From assembly GCF_014698035.1 (NCBI RefSeq), contig NZ_JACJSF010000039.1:1-64000 (forward strand): DNA of 64,000 nucleotides, read 5' to 3'. Position 1 is the stretch's first letter. Each line of letters starts with the position of its first letter. Below the pieces are notes generated by a model. The model was not told the DNA's origin. It did no database searches and saw only the letters and a program-made list of their open reading frames with translations. Shown here in pieces: positions 17,420 to 27,744 of this stretch. The position numbers were made by a program, and so were the translations under genes. The DNA is from Desmonostoc muscorum FACHB-395. GTDB lineage: Bacteria; Cyanobacteriota; Cyanobacteriia; Cyanobacteriales; Nostocaceae.

Positions 17420-17769
17420 CTAACCTCTGGATTTTGATGATTTCCCAATAGTCATCATCTGCGATTGCCTCTGTGGTAAGTTTATTTGGATAATTTATTT
17501 CTAGGAAATACTTAAGTCTTAAAAAGCACATTTATATTGACACACAGATGTGCATACCGGAGATAGAATATTTTTTACTATCAATAAATTAATCTAATTT
17601 CGTTCTGTAGATTTTGAAAAATGTAGAAGAATACTACAAGCAGTTCAATATTAAAGACGCGAAATGGCATTGGGCTGTACTTCGTCCTACAACGCTAACG
17701 CATCTCTAAGGGGATTATTGCGATAAGGCGATCGCTAGATGCCATATTGATATACACGGAGACAAAAAA
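17420..17769. other. Gap after the GH3 gene
   Basis: No solid gene is visible. A 32-codon open frame from TTG 17614 to TAA 17709 (with NVEEYYKQFNIKDAKWHW) could be a gene remnant. A HIP1-like site lies at about 17,729. GGAG at about 17,758 is the ribosome binding site of the next gene. Confidence 0.4.
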
Positions 17770-18510
17770 GTGCAAATTACTAAGCGCAACGTTGAGTTAA
17801 GAGTCGATGGCAGTTTAATGCGTGTTTATGTTGCGGCTCCTAAAGCAGCAGGAAAATACCCTGGTATTGTCTTCTACAGTGATATTTATCAGCTAGGCGA
17901 TGCAATGATTCGTCTAGCGAACTACTTAGCAGGATATGGCTATGTAGTAGCAGCACCAGAAATTTTTCACCGAATAGAGCCAGTTGGTTTAGTAATAGAG
18001 CCAGACGATCTGGGAAGGATGCGGGGTAATGACGATGCGCGTCGAACCTCCGTAGCTGATTATGATGCCGATTGCCTTGCTGTGATTGAATTTCTAAAAG
18101 GAGAGAGTGCAGTTTCTCCAAATCAAATAGGCACTCTCGGCTTTTGTATTGGTGGACATTTAGCATTCCGCGCAGCATTTCAAAGCGAAATTCGGGCTTG
18201 TGTCTGCTGTTACCCGACTGGTATTCCCAGTGGTAAGCTGGGTAAAGAGGTAGCCGATACAATCCAGAGAGTAAGTGAAATCAAAGGCGAGATGCTAATG
18301 GTGTTCGGTACTCTTGACCCTCATATACCAGATAGCGATCGCCAAATCATAATCAAAGCAATTGAGAATGCTAACATACCTCACCAAGTTTTCTTATATG
18401 AAGCAGAACATACATTCATGCGCGACGACGGTTATCGTTATGATTCTAGTGCTACCACCGCAGCTTGGTCTGAAATAGTAACTTTCTTGGGGCGCATATT
18501 TGCAAACTGA
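17770..18510 (+). CDS. Dienelactone hydrolase family protein
   Basis: The 246-residue protein starts at GTG 17770 with GGAG about nine bases upstream. It is an alpha/beta hydrolase of the dienelactone hydrolase type: nucleophile C126 in GFCIGGH, an aspartate in GTLDPHIP near residue 188 and a histidine in EAEHTF near residue 214, completing the Cys-Asp-His triad. It cleaves lactones or esters; the natural substrate cannot be told. It may be the last gene of the oxygenase cluster or an independent gene, as 350 bases separate it from GH3. It converges with the kinase gene at 18,537. Confidence 0.88.
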   Translation: MQITKRNVELRVDGSLMRVYVAAPKAAGKYPGIVFYSDIYQLGDAMIRLANYLAGYGYVVAAPEIFHRIEPVGLVIEPDDLGRMRGNDDARRTSVADYDADCLAVIEFLKGESAVSPNQIGTLGFCIGGHLAFRAAFQSEIRACVCCYPTGIPSGKLGKEVADTIQRVSEIKGEMLMVFGTLDPHIPDSDRQIIIKAIENANIPHQVFLYEAEHTFMRDDGYRYDSSATTAAWSEIVTFLGRIFAN

Positions 18511-18536
18511 AAACTTCTATTATTGCTTTCTTCGCG

Positions 18537-19496
18537 TCAATTTTGAGTTGTCTGCAAAGCTAATAAACCAGCACCGTAAGCAGGCTCGTACCTCGGAAAA
18601 ATTACCTTTACATTAGGAAACTTCTTAAGAAGAGACGCTGCAAATCTTTCATGGATATTGCATCTACCGCGCCACACACTTCCCGTTGTGACTACTTCTA
18701 AAACTGAGTCAGCACTAAAAATCGCATCAATTACTGTAGATGTAGCTTTTACTAACTCTTTTACAGCATCATCAATTATGATATTTGCTACTATATCACC
18801 TGACGCTGCTGCAAAATCTACAACTGGTGCTAAAGCAGCTATCTGTTTGACTCCCCATTCTCGGCGATATACTACTTCTATTAAATCTTCTATACTTTCT
18901 AAATCAAGATGCTGTTTGAAACCCTCTATCAAACTCGTTGATATTTCTCGTCCATCATAAGATTTTAATGCTGCATTCATGCCTGCGATCGCAATTTTAT
19001 AGGCGCTACCTTCATCTCCTAAAATATAACCCCAGCCACCGACCCGTTTCGTATGTCCTTCATGATTTCGTCCGAAAACTATCGAACCAGTACCTACTGC
19101 AACCACAATTCCTACAGGCTGGCCAATTCCACCAACTAAAGCAATTAAAGCATCATTACAAATTACAATATTCTCTGGTTGTAATGCCCAAATTACAGGC
19201 AGAGATTTGTGATTTTGTAACTCTTCAACTAAACCTTTTACTACTTCAATATCTGCTGCACGACCGACACCCGCTAAACCCAGACATATCGCGTCAATCT
19301 TCAGGGTATTTGTAATTTTTGCTGCCTCGACAGCATTCTTAATTGCTGATTTGATAGATTCTAAAGTTGCTTCAATACCTATACTTTGATAATTAGATGG
19401 GCCTGCTTCACCGCAGCCTAGTACTTGACGCAAATCATCCATCAAGACACAAACAGTCTTGCTACCACCGCCATCTATCCCCAAAACATAAGTCAT
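18537..19496 (-). CDS. BadF/BadG-type sugar kinase (N-acetylglucosamine kinase-like)
   Basis: The 319-residue protein is of the ASKHA superfamily: phosphate-1 motif LGIDGGGSKTVCVL at the N-terminus, GTGSIVFGRN phosphate-2, and a GGWGYILGDEGSAY segment typical of GlcNAc/MurNAc kinases of the BadF family. It phosphorylates amino sugars with ATP. The neighbouring minus-strand gene encodes an AmpG-like permease 103 bases upstream, which together suggest reuse of cell-wall amino sugars. The exact sugar is inferred. Confidence 0.85.
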   Translation of the reverse strand: MTYVLGIDGGGSKTVCVLMDDLRQVLGCGEAGPSNYQSIGIEATLESIKSAIKNAVEAAKITNTLKIDAICLGLAGVGRAADIEVVKGLVEELQNHKSLPVIWALQPENIVICNDALIALVGGIGQPVGIVVAVGTGSIVFGRNHEGHTKRVGGWGYILGDEGSAYKIAIAGMNAALKSYDGREISTSLIEGFKQHLDLESIEDLIEVVYRREWGVKQIAALAPVVDFAAASGDIVANIIIDDAVKELVKATSTVIDAIFSADSVLEVVTTGSVWRGRCNIHERFAASLLKKFPNVKVIFPRYEPAYGAGLLALQTTQN

Positions 19497-19599
19497 ATAG
19501 CAGTCCTAAATCATCTTGTAAAATCCCCATTTCTTATCTCTCTGTGTTCTCTGCGCCTCTGTGGTTCGATTAAAATTCTATTTTAGATTTGTAATAATG

Positions 19600-20865
19600 T
19601 TAATTATTTTGACGCTTCAATTCTTCCTTTAAAGGAATAAAAAAGATGGCAATCATCCCAGGAATAGTAAACAAACAAACCAAGAGAAAAAATAATGGAT
19701 AGCCAAAAGACTTTTGGAGATAACCGCTAACTAATCCAGGTAGCATCATTCCTAAAGCCATAATGCCAGTGGATATGGCAAAATGAGAAGTTTTATATTC
19801 GCCTTGGGAAATATACATTAGATAAACACTAAAAGCCGTAAATCCAAAACCATAGCCAAATTGTTCTAATGAAACCAAAGGATATATTAATTTTAACGAA
19901 GGTTTAGCATAAGCCATATATACATAAAATATATCAGGCAAGTTTAATGCCAAAGCCATAGGAAATAGACACTTTTTTAATCCATATTTTGAAATTAGCA
20001 AGCCTCCTAAAATTCCTCCACAAATCAGGGATATTACCCCAAAAGTACCGTATACTAGCCCGACATCTGACGTTGAAAGCCCTAAGCCTCCTACTTCTGG
20101 TTTGTCCAATAAAAACAAAGAGGCTATCTTGACAAGCATCGCTTCGCCAAATCTGTAGAGCAAGATAAAGGCTAAAATACTGATAATTTTATCTTGAGCA
20201 AAATATGAGCTAATAATTGACCAAAATGGTATATTTTCTTTAACTTGTATTTGCCGTTGATTATCTGATTCGGGTAATGGTAAAAATAGCCGATGGGAAA
20301 TAAACAGGATTGCTAAAATTAAAGCTGAGAACCCAATAGCAATAGTCCAGCTTAAAGGAATGTTGTTGAGAGATACTTCAAGCTGACCCGCTAAGACTAC
20401 TAATATTCCAGAACCGAAGATAACAGCCATTCTATAAGATAGTGAGCGAATGCCGACAAAGAAGGCTTGTTGTTCTGGAGATAAGGCGAGGAGGTAGAAA
20501 CCATCTGTGGCAATGTCATAAGTTGCAGAAATAAATGCTCCTATTGTTAATGTTGCGAGGGAGATGAAAAAGAAATTTGGCAGTTGTAAGGAGAAGGCTA
20601 TCAAACCCAAGCAGCAGAACATGGCAAATTGGGTATAAAGTATCCATTTACGTTTGCTAGAGTAAGTATCAACAATTGGGCCCCAAAACATTTTGATGAC
20701 CCAAGGTAGATAGAGGAAGCTTGTCCAAAGGGCAATTTGGGCGTTATCGATTCCGAGTTTTTTGTAAAAGATTACGGAAACTGTGTTGATGATAATGTAA
20801 GGGATGCCGGAGGTGAAATATAGGGTGGGGATGAATGTCCAAGGGGAGGTTGTTTGGTGTTTCAT
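19600..20865 (-). CDS. AmpG-like MFS permease
   Basis: The 421-residue protein has about twelve hydrophobic helices. The N-terminal FTSGIPYIIINTVSVIFYKK and WVIKMFWGPIVD elements match the AmpG/PAT branch of the major facilitator superfamily, which imports anhydromuropeptides from the cell wall. The following gene on the same strand is the sugar kinase at 18,537, consistent with peptidoglycan recycling. No ampD or nagZ is visible in the window. Confidence 0.8.
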   Translation of the reverse strand: MKHQTTSPWTFIPTLYFTSGIPYIIINTVSVIFYKKLGIDNAQIALWTSFLYLPWVIKMFWGPIVDTYSSKRKWILYTQFAMFCCLGLIAFSLQLPNFFFISLATLTIGAFISATYDIATDGFYLLALSPEQQAFFVGIRSLSYRMAVIFGSGILVVLAGQLEVSLNNIPLSWTIAIGFSALILAILFISHRLFLPLPESDNQRQIQVKENIPFWSIISSYFAQDKIISILAFILLYRFGEAMLVKIASLFLLDKPEVGGLGLSTSDVGLVYGTFGVISLICGGILGGLLISKYGLKKCLFPMALALNLPDIFYVYMAYAKPSLKLIYPLVSLEQFGYGFGFTAFSVYLMYISQGEYKTSHFAISTGIMALGMMLPGLVSGYLQKSFGYPLFFLLVCLFTIPGMIAIFFIPLKEELKRQNN

Positions 20866-20875
20866 GGGATTTGGA

Positions 20876-21355
20876 GAACGAACCGCAAAGGACGCAAAGG
20901 GCGCGAAGAAGATTAAGAAGAGAGTATGATGCGTTTGATGCCGTCTTTGAGGAGAGGGACGTTAAAGTTGATGAGAAGAGCTAGAGGGTAATGAGTCATT
21001 TTAAGGTACGAGAGGACTTGGGCTTCGTGAATGGGGATTAAGTTTTGGACAGCTTTCAATTCAACAATTAGAGAGTCTCCAACCAAAAAATCTAATTTGC
21101 CCTCGCCGACTGGACGACCTTTGTAGTTTACTTTTACTGGATGCTCAAACTTGTGAGGTATCTCGCGCATTAGAAATTCTTCTCTCAACGCCTTGTGATA
21201 AACCTCCTCTAAAAACCCTGCTCCTAATACCTGATGTACCTCAATCGCCGCCCCAATCACTCTATAAGCTAGATTTTCTACCTGACCACTTGGTTGTCTC
21301 ATCTTACCTTCCTCCTCTTCCTTTGCGTACTTTGCGCCCTTTGCGGTTCGTTTCC
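20876..21355. mobile_element. Repeat-bounded cassette around the GxxExxY gene
   Basis: ACGAACCGCAAAGGACGC starts near 20,878, and its inverted copy, reading ACGAACCGCAAAGGGCGC on the other strand, ends near 21,352. The two copies face each other and enclose just one gene (20,913-21,302). This looks like a small mobile or repeat-spread cassette, but no transposase or clear target duplication is seen. Confidence 0.45.
20913..21302 (-). CDS. GxxExxY protein (PD-(D/E)XK nuclease-like)
   Basis: The 129-residue protein matches the GxxExxY family: signature GAGFLEEVYHKAL, followed by EGKLDFLVGDSLIVELKAV, whose D...ExK spacing is that of the PD-(D/E)XK nuclease fold. Function is not established; the family is common and often repeated in cyanobacteria. 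It is bounded by inverted ACGAACCGC repeats, and is divergent from valS with a 112-base gap. Confidence 0.9.
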   Translation of the reverse strand: MRQPSGQVENLAYRVIGAAIEVHQVLGAGFLEEVYHKALREEFLMREIPHKFEHPVKVNYKGRPVGEGKLDFLVGDSLIVELKAVQNLIPIHEAQVLSYLKMTHYPLALLINFNVPLLKDGIKRIILSS

Positions 21356-21414
21356 ATCAATCCCTCTCCAACCCTGTGGCAAAATTTATTAGAGTCCTTC
21401 CTTAGTTTTCCCGC

Positions 21415-24402
21415 ATGACCGCAACCATTCCCAATCTCCCCAGTCTCTACGACCCCTTTTCCACCGAAGCCAAGTGGCAAAAATTCTGGGAAGATAACCA
21501 AGTTTACAAAGCTGACCCCAACCAAGGCGGCGAACCCTACTGCATCGTCATTCCCCCCCCAAATGTCACCGGCAGCTTACACATGGGTCACGCCTTTGAA
21601 AGTGCCTTAATTGATACCCTCGTGCGCTACCACCGGATGCAGGGACGCAATACCCTATGGCTACCCGGAACTGACCACGCCAGCATTGCTGTGCATAGTA
21701 TGCTGGAAAAGCAACTCAAAAAAGAGGGTAAGACTCGCTACGAATTGGGGCGCGAAAAATTCCTAGAACGCGCTTGGCAATGGAAGGCGGAGTCTGAGGG
21801 AACAATTCTTAATCAGCTACGACGCTTGGGTGTCTCGGTAGACTGGTCACGGGAAAGGTTTACCCTGGACGAGGGTTTATCTAAAGCTGTTGTGGAGGCG
21901 TTTACTCGTCTTTACGAGGAAGGCTTAATTTATCGTGGAGAATATTTAGTTAACTGGTGTCCAGCTTCTCAATCGGCTGTGTCTGATGTGGAAGTAGAAA
22001 ATCAAGAGGTGAATGGAAATCTCTGGCACTTCCGCTATCCACTTACCGATGGTTCCGGTTTTGTTGAGGTAGCGACAACTCGACCAGAAACGATGCTGGG
22101 TGATACGGCGGTAGCGGTTAATCCCAATGACGATCGCTACAAACATCTCATTGGCAAAACTCTAACTCTGCCAATTCTACAACGAGAAATTCCCATTATT
22201 GGCGATGAATTTGTTGACCCGACTTTCGGCACAGGCTGCGTGAAGGTAACTCCCGCCCATGACCCGAACGATTTTGACATGGGTAAGCGTCACAATCTGC
22301 CGTTAATTAACATTATGAACAAAGACGGCACTCTCAACGCCAATGCTGGGGAGTTTCAAGGACAAGACCGCTTTGTTGCGAGAAAAAATGTGGTTTCTCG
22401 CCTAGAAGCAGATGGCTTTTTGGTGAAGATAGAAGATTATAAACATACCGTTCCCTACAGCGATCGCGGTAAAGTACCTATTGAACCTCTTCTCTCGACT
22501 CAGTGGTTCGTCAAAATTCGCCCCCTAGCTGACAACACTCTCGAATTCCTCGACCAGCAAACTTCCCCAGAGTTTGTCCCCCAACGCTGGACTAAGGTCT
22601 ATCGTGATTGGCTAGTAAAACTCAAAGATTGGTGTATCTCTCGCCAATTATGGTGGGGACACCAAATTCCGGCTTGGTACGCTATCAGTGAAACAGATGG
22701 ACAAATTACCGATAATACGCCCTTTGTCGTGGCAAAATCGGAAAGCGAAGCTTGGGAAAAAGCTAAATTACAATTTGGTGAAAATGTCAAGTTAGAACAA
22801 GACCCAGATGTATTAGATACTTGGTTTTCTTCTGGACTCTGGCCGTTTTCGACTTTGGGCTGGCCAGAACAAACTCAGGATTTAGCAACTTACTACCCGA
22901 CTACTACTTTGGTAACAGGCTTTGACATCATCTTTTTCTGGGTAGCCAGAATGACCATGATGGCTGGGCATTTTACGCAGCAAATGCCTTTCCAAACGGT
23001 TTACATCCACGGCTTGGTGCTGGATGAAAAAGGTCAGAAGATGTCAAAGACCAAAGGTAATGGCATTGACCCTCTGTTATTAATTGACAAATATGGTACT
23101 GATGCCCTGCGTTATACCCTAATTAGAGAAGTGGCTGGCGCTGGTCAAGATATCCGCTTAGAATACGATCGCAAAAAGGATGAATCGGCATCGGTTGAGG
23201 CATCGCGCAACTTTGCAAATAAGTTGTGGAATGCTGCCCGCTTTGTGATGATGAATTTGGATGGACAGACACCGCAACAATTGGGGAACCCAGTAGCCAC
23301 AGAATTGAGCGATCGCTGGATTATCTCGCGGTATCATCAAGTTGTTAAACAAACCAGCAATTACATCGATAATTACGGTTTAGGGGAAGCAGCAAAAGGA
23401 CTCTATGAGTTTATTTGGGGTGATTTCTGCGATCAGTATATTGAACTGGTGAAATCCAGATTGCAAGCAGATGCCGATCCAGTATCGCGGCGGGTAGCAC
23501 AGCAAACCCTCGGCTACATATTAGAAGGAATTTTAAAACTGCTTCATCCGTTGATGCCTCATATTACCGAAGAAATTTGGCAAACTCTCACCCAACAACC
23601 AGCAGATTCCCCGCAAACTTTACCATTGCAAATCTATCCCCAGGTAGATGCAAATTTAATTAATTCAGCCTTAGAAGAACAATTTGAATTACTGATTGCT
23701 ACTATCCGCACAATTCGGAATTTGCGCGCAGAAGCGGATATTAAGCCAGGGGTAAAAGTAACAGCGAATTTGCAAACTGAAAGTGAAAAGGAGCGGGAAA
23801 TTCTCACTGCTGGACAGTCTTATATTAAAGATTTGGCGAAGGTTGAGACTTTAACCATTACCGACAAGGAAAAAAGCCAAACTGTTGCTGCTAAGAAGAA
23901 ACCTCAGAGGGGTTTGAAGATAATTGGCTTAACTCTTGTGGCCATTGTCTTTGGTAGATTGGGTTTAGCTGCGGGAAATGCCATCGATGACATTCCCATC
24001 GTCGGAACTTTCTTTGAATTGGTTGGTTTTGGTTACACAGCTTGGTTTGTTAGCCAAAATTTACTCACTGCTCAAGCGAGAGTTAGGTTATGGGGACGCT
24101 TTTTCCCGCAGAGAGAATTAGAACAACCACAAGAACCAGAAAATGCGATCGCAGGTGTAATTGGTACAATACAAGTGCTAATTCCTCTAAGCGGTGTGGT
24201 AGATATTGAAGTTGTACGTGCCAAGCTAGAAAAAAGCTTGAGTAAAGCTGAAGCCGAAGTTCAATCCCTGAGTACCAGATTAAACAATCCTAGTTTCGTA
24301 GATAGAGCTAGACCTGACGTGGTACAAGGGGCGCGGGAAGCCTTAGCAGAAGCACAAAAGCAAGCTGAAATTTTGCGCGATCGCCTTAAGGGGTTAATGT
24401 AG
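21415..24402 (+). CDS. valS: Valyl-tRNA synthetase with CAAD membrane domain
   Basis: The 995-residue class I synthetase charges tRNA-Val. The HIGH-type motif is [12 protein letters not shown] near residue 51 and KMSKTKG is the KMSKS loop. Anticodon-binding helices follow. Between that domain and the C-terminal coiled-coil arm (about 913-995) there is an insertion at roughly 820-910 with a hydrophobic hairpin ([19 protein letters not shown] ... [14 protein letters not shown]). This is the cyanobacterial CAAD domain, known in Anabaena-type enzymes to anchor the synthetase to thylakoid membranes. Without it the length would match ordinary bacterial ValRS. Confidence 0.98.
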   Translation: MTATIPNLPSLYDPFSTEAKWQKFWEDNQVYKADPNQGGEPYCIVIPPPNVTGSLHMGHAFESALIDTLVRYHRMQGRNTLWLPGTDHASIAVHSMLEKQLKKEGKTRYELGREKFLERAWQWKAESEGTILNQLRRLGVSVDWSRERFTLDEGLSKAVVEAFTRLYEEGLIYRGEYLVNWCPASQSAVSDVEVENQEVNGNLWHFRYPLTDGSGFVEVATTRPETMLGDTAVAVNPNDDRYKHLIGKTLTLPILQREIPIIGDEFVDPTFGTGCVKVTPAHDPNDFDMGKRHNLPLINIMNKDGTLNANAGEFQGQDRFVARKNVVSRLEADGFLVKIEDYKHTVPYSDRGKVPIEPLLSTQWFVKIRPLADNTLEFLDQQTSPEFVPQRWTKVYRDWLVKLKDWCISRQLWWGHQIPAWYAISETDGQITDNTPFVVAKSESEAWEKAKLQFGENVKLEQDPDVLDTWFSSGLWPFSTLGWPEQTQDLATYYPTTTLVTGFDIIFFWVARMTMMAGHFTQQMPFQTVYIHGLVLDEKGQKMSKTKGNGIDPLLLIDKYGTDALRYTLIREVAGAGQDIRLEYDRKKDESASVEASRNFANKLWNAARFVMMNLDGQTPQQLGNPVATELSDRWIISRYHQVVKQTSNYIDNYGLGEAAKGLYEFIWGDFCDQYIELVKSRLQADADPVSRRVAQQTLGYILEGILKLLHPLMPHITEEIWQTLTQQPADSPQTLPLQIYPQVDANLINSALEEQFELLIATIRTIRNLRAEADIKPGVKVTANLQTESEKEREILTAGQSYIKDLAKVETLTITDKEKSQTVAAKKKPQRGLKIIGLTLVAIVFGRLGLAAGNAIDDIPIVGTFFELVGFGYTAWFVSQNLLTAQARVRLWGRFFPQRELEQPQEPENAIAGVIGTIQVLIPLSGVVDIEVVRAKLEKSLSKAEAEVQSLSTRLNNPSFVDRARPDVVQGAREALAEAQKQAEILRDRLKGLM

Positions 24403-24423
24403 GCATAGCCTGCGTGGTCTAGG

Positions 24424-24560
24424 ATAACTGTAATGGGTAATGGGAGTGTTAATAATTCCAATTACCCATTACCAATTAACAAGATCCAAATATCAATTCT
24501 GGGACTTATTATTTTATTAAATTTTTTTAATTTTTAATTTTTAATTTTTAATTGGAGCGA
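24424..24560. repeat. Palindromic and TTTTTAA short repeats
   Basis: A TAATGGGTAAT/ATTACCCATTA inverted repeat behind valS is followed by tandem TTTTTAA units at about 24,520-24,553. The first could serve as a terminator hairpin. Confidence 0.6.
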
Positions 24561-24570
24561 AGCGACCCTC

Positions 24571-25005
24571 ATGCTATATCTAGCCCAGGTGCGTAAAAAC
24601 GATTTTTTAGACCAGCACCAGTTACGCTTGTTGGCGCGTCAAGAAGCTGATAACTTGTGGGCGATAATTCCAGAAGAGGCTTTCATTCTGCTAGGAAAGG
24701 GAAAGAACATGAGTGAAAACTTGCTTGTTTTAGTAGAACTTTCCTCAACAGGCGACATTGAAAGAATAGAAGACGCTACCAACTGGGTACTCCATTTGGT
24801 ACAAAACTACCTCACTATTGGCATTACCCCAGAGTTTTTGCAGCACGAAGCCGAGCGAGCAGAACATTGGCGACAATCCTTGACGTTGCAAAACCAAGAT
24901 TTAGCGAGGCGTTCCTTAGAATTGGAAGCTCGTCGCGAACAAATTCAAGCCTTAGAAGAAAGCCTCAAACGCGAGAAAAACGGTTATCCCCAACAGGAAA
25001 GTTAA
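24571..25005 (+). CDS. Conserved cyanobacterial hypothetical protein with coiled-coil tail
   Basis: The 144-residue protein has an N-terminal globular part (MLYLAQVRKNDFLDQHQLRLL... with a VLVELSSTGDIERIEDA segment) and a C-terminal helix of about 45 residues rich in E, R, Q and L that looks like a coiled coil. Function unknown. It follows valS by 168 bases on the same strand. No membrane segments are seen. Confidence 0.8.
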   Translation: MLYLAQVRKNDFLDQHQLRLLARQEADNLWAIIPEEAFILLGKGKNMSENLLVLVELSSTGDIERIEDATNWVLHLVQNYLTIGITPEFLQHEAERAEHWRQSLTLQNQDLARRSLELEARREQIQALEESLKREKNGYPQQES

Positions 25006-25248
25006 AAGCAATGCTTTGGGGAGCCTCCATACCCGGACAAATTATCCTCCGGGTAATATTGAACAAAAATTGAGAGATTCTTTCCTCAAAGGCAACTTGA
25101 TAATTTCATTCACGGGTATTGGATTTAAGTCAATGTCAACATAAAAATTTTTACTTATGTGGCATAGGTGAATAAAGCGCAACATCATACAGAATTAGTA
25201 CAAGTATGCTGTATTCTTAACTTCACCGATAAATTGCTTTTCTAATAA

Positions 25249-26619
25249 ATGCTTAATTTTATTTCCTATTTGCTTTTGGCTCAAGCAGCACCTTCTCCAG
25301 CATCTGAACCCCAGGAAATCTTCATTCCGCAACAAACAAGACCTTTACCTGGCCATCTTGATGCAATACCAGTATTTAACAGTAATAACCCAGAAGTAGT
25401 TCAGAGTGAAGGTATTCTGCTGTCTACATTTCCTCCTCAAAGCAAAAAAGTGCCAAGCGCACACCTGAACTTTTTATGGAAGGGACGCTTTGATTTGTTT
25501 TCTCATCATATTGCTAGAGCCATTGAGACTCCAAATGATTTGCGGACTCTTTATTTGGGGGTGATTGTTTACAATCCAAGCGATCGCCCTGCAACTATAA
25601 ATATATTGCAAGCAGCCAGTTATGTTAGCCAACCTGATGCACCTTTTCTCAAACTTCCCCCCATACAGTCAAATAATTCGGGAAACATTTATGCTGGGCC
25701 TGGCGATCGCGTCATGAATGATATGCTACGAGGAAAACGGCAGTCAGGATGGCCAGCCCAGTTGGTAATTCCACCAAAACAAAGCCGGATGTTAATGAAT
25801 CATCCAATTCCTGTGCGTCCTTTAAAACCGCCATTAAATGGACGTTCTACTTTGTTGCGTTTGTACAGTGATAGTCCAGTTTATATGGCGAACCTAGCTA
25901 TGTTTGCCAAACCCAATCCAGATGCTACTGAACGAGCGCCCACTTTAAAAGAATGGGAAAACTTGTTAGAAAATGGTGATTTTGCGGGGCCGCGTGAAAC
26001 TGCCCCTAGTCCTCCAAATAATCTTACAGCGACAGCAGAAATTTACGGTCGGGTAGCGGCGGTAGCTGTCGGCTCTCGTTGGCAAGCACAAGTTACCGAC
26101 TCCAATAGTTCATACCTGACAATTCCTGCTTCAGGACAAGCTTTTTCATACGGTTTAAGTACCCTTTTAGCAGGCAAAATGGGTACTGGACAAAACCAAA
26201 CTGCCAAACTCGCGGTGCATTATCCTGGTACTGCTTACGAAGCTCACGGCAACTACGGTATTGAATATAACATCTCGCTACCATTAATCAACAATACCGC
26301 CAAACCACAAACTGTAAATGTGCTTTTTCAAACACCTATTAAAGAAGACGACTTAAGTAAACCTGGGCTTCGCTTTTTTTCACCACCCCAACCATCCGTC
26401 TTTTTTCGAGGCACAGTTCGTATTCGCTACAATGACGATAATGGCTTACCCAGAACCCAATATTGGCATTTAGTTCAACAACGGGGACAGATGGGAGAAC
26501 CGCTTGCTCAATTAAAAATGTCTCCAGGCCAGCTGCGAATGGTAAAAGTAGATTTTCTCTACCCACCAGATGCTACACCCCCTCAAATGCTGACAATTCA
26601 AACTGTAGACCAAAAATAA
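25249..26619 (+). CDS. DUF3370-family secreted protein
   Basis: The 456-residue protein matches the cyanobacterial DUF3370 family (early segment EIFIPQQTRPLPGHLDAIPVF). A short hydrophobic N-terminus (MLNFISYLLLAQAAPSPA) looks like a signal peptide, so the protein is probably exported to the periplasm or cell surface. The rest is beta-rich with no known catalytic motif. Function unknown. Confidence 0.85.
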   Translation: MLNFISYLLLAQAAPSPASEPQEIFIPQQTRPLPGHLDAIPVFNSNNPEVVQSEGILLSTFPPQSKKVPSAHLNFLWKGRFDLFSHHIARAIETPNDLRTLYLGVIVYNPSDRPATINILQAASYVSQPDAPFLKLPPIQSNNSGNIYAGPGDRVMNDMLRGKRQSGWPAQLVIPPKQSRMLMNHPIPVRPLKPPLNGRSTLLRLYSDSPVYMANLAMFAKPNPDATERAPTLKEWENLLENGDFAGPRETAPSPPNNLTATAEIYGRVAAVAVGSRWQAQVTDSNSSYLTIPASGQAFSYGLSTLLAGKMGTGQNQTAKLAVHYPGTAYEAHGNYGIEYNISLPLINNTAKPQTVNVLFQTPIKEDDLSKPGLRFFSPPQPSVFFRGTVRIRYNDDNGLPRTQYWHLVQQRGQMGEPLAQLKMSPGQLRMVKVDFLYPPDATPPQMLTIQTVDQK

Positions 26620-26685
26620 GGCAAAGCAAAGAAAGCAGGACTTGCATTCCTTCCAATCCATCTTTATCAAAGTAGTCTACTCAAC

Positions 26686-27744
26686 CTATGTTGTTGCTTT
26701 CTTCAAGCAGAGTGTATCCTTACCAGCCTCTTTGCAGTCTTCAAAAACGATTTTTTTATTAACAATTTCTTGCTTTGCATTCAATACCTTTTGCTTAACT
26801 GCTTCCGGTATGATTGCTCCAAATTTCCCTAAAAATAATATATCTGGTCTTTCTAAACCAATTGTATATATTTGTCCTTTGATTTGTTTTTGCTTGGCTA
26901 ATTCTGCTATATAAACTATGGCTAAATCTAAGCGTTTGACAGCACTGGTTAAAACAGCTTTTGGTGCAACGTCTAATTGATCCTTGGTGTTACCAAAAGC
27001 ATATACTCCTTTTTCACCTGCTGTTTGTAAAACTGCGGCTGAAGCATTATCTAACCATTGATAGATGACATCAGCCCCAGAAGAAATTAATGCCAGAGTT
27101 GCTTCCTTCGCTTTAGAAACATCATCCCAATCACCTGTAAAAGTAGAGGTAATTTGGATATTTGGTTTAACAGACTTTGCTCCTAATTCAAATCCCCGCA
27201 GTTCTCCCTCGGTAGCAGGAAACTTCTCTCCAGCAATATAAGCTAGTTTATTAGATTTAGTGACATAAGCAGCGATAATGCCACACAAATAACTAGCTTG
27301 TAGATGATCTATTCGTAAAGAAGCAATATTCTCACCCTTGAGATTACCATTTATTCCCACAAAAAATGTGTTGGGGAACTGTGAGGCGACTTGTTCAATT
27401 GCGGCATCAAATTGTCCGCCATGCGCGAAGATGAGATTGTAGCCTTTACGAGCAAAATCTGTTAATACTTCTGTCTGATCTGCCTGTGCTACTTTTTCTA
27501 CATAGGCGGTTTCTGCACCTAGCCTTTGTTTTGCTAGATTGATTCCTTCATAACCAGATTGATTCCAGCCTTTGTCAGTAATCATCCCAGGGAGAGCGAT
27601 CGCTATTTTAAACCCTTCAGTACCACCTGTTGTTGTCGCTGTTGGTGCCGTTGGCTTATTACTGCAAGCTTGTACCACTAAGCTGGTAGCAAACGCGGCT
27701 GAACCAAACAAGATAAATTCACGCCGACTAAAGTTTGTTGTCAT
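26686..27744 (-). CDS. BMP-family ABC transporter substrate-binding lipoprotein
   Basis: The 352-residue protein belongs to the Bmp/PnrA family of periplasmic binding proteins, often for nucleosides. The N-terminus has a twin-arginine-like SRREFILFG and a lipobox ending in VVQAC, so it is likely an exported lipoprotein. Family segments: IALPGMITDKGWNQSGYEG and FAHGGQFDAAIEQVA. No permease or ATPase gene is adjacent, so partners must lie elsewhere. Confidence 0.9.
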   Translation of the reverse strand: MTTNFSRREFILFGSAAFATSLVVQACSNKPTAPTATTTGGTEGFKIAIALPGMITDKGWNQSGYEGINLAKQRLGAETAYVEKVAQADQTEVLTDFARKGYNLIFAHGGQFDAAIEQVASQFPNTFFVGINGNLKGENIASLRIDHLQASYLCGIIAAYVTKSNKLAYIAGEKFPATEGELRGFELGAKSVKPNIQITSTFTGDWDDVSKAKEATLALISSGADVIYQWLDNASAAVLQTAGEKGVYAFGNTKDQLDVAPKAVLTSAVKRLDLAIVYIAELAKQKQIKGQIYTIGLERPDILFLGKFGAIIPEAVKQKVLNAKQEIVNKKIVFEDCKEAGKDTLCLKKATT

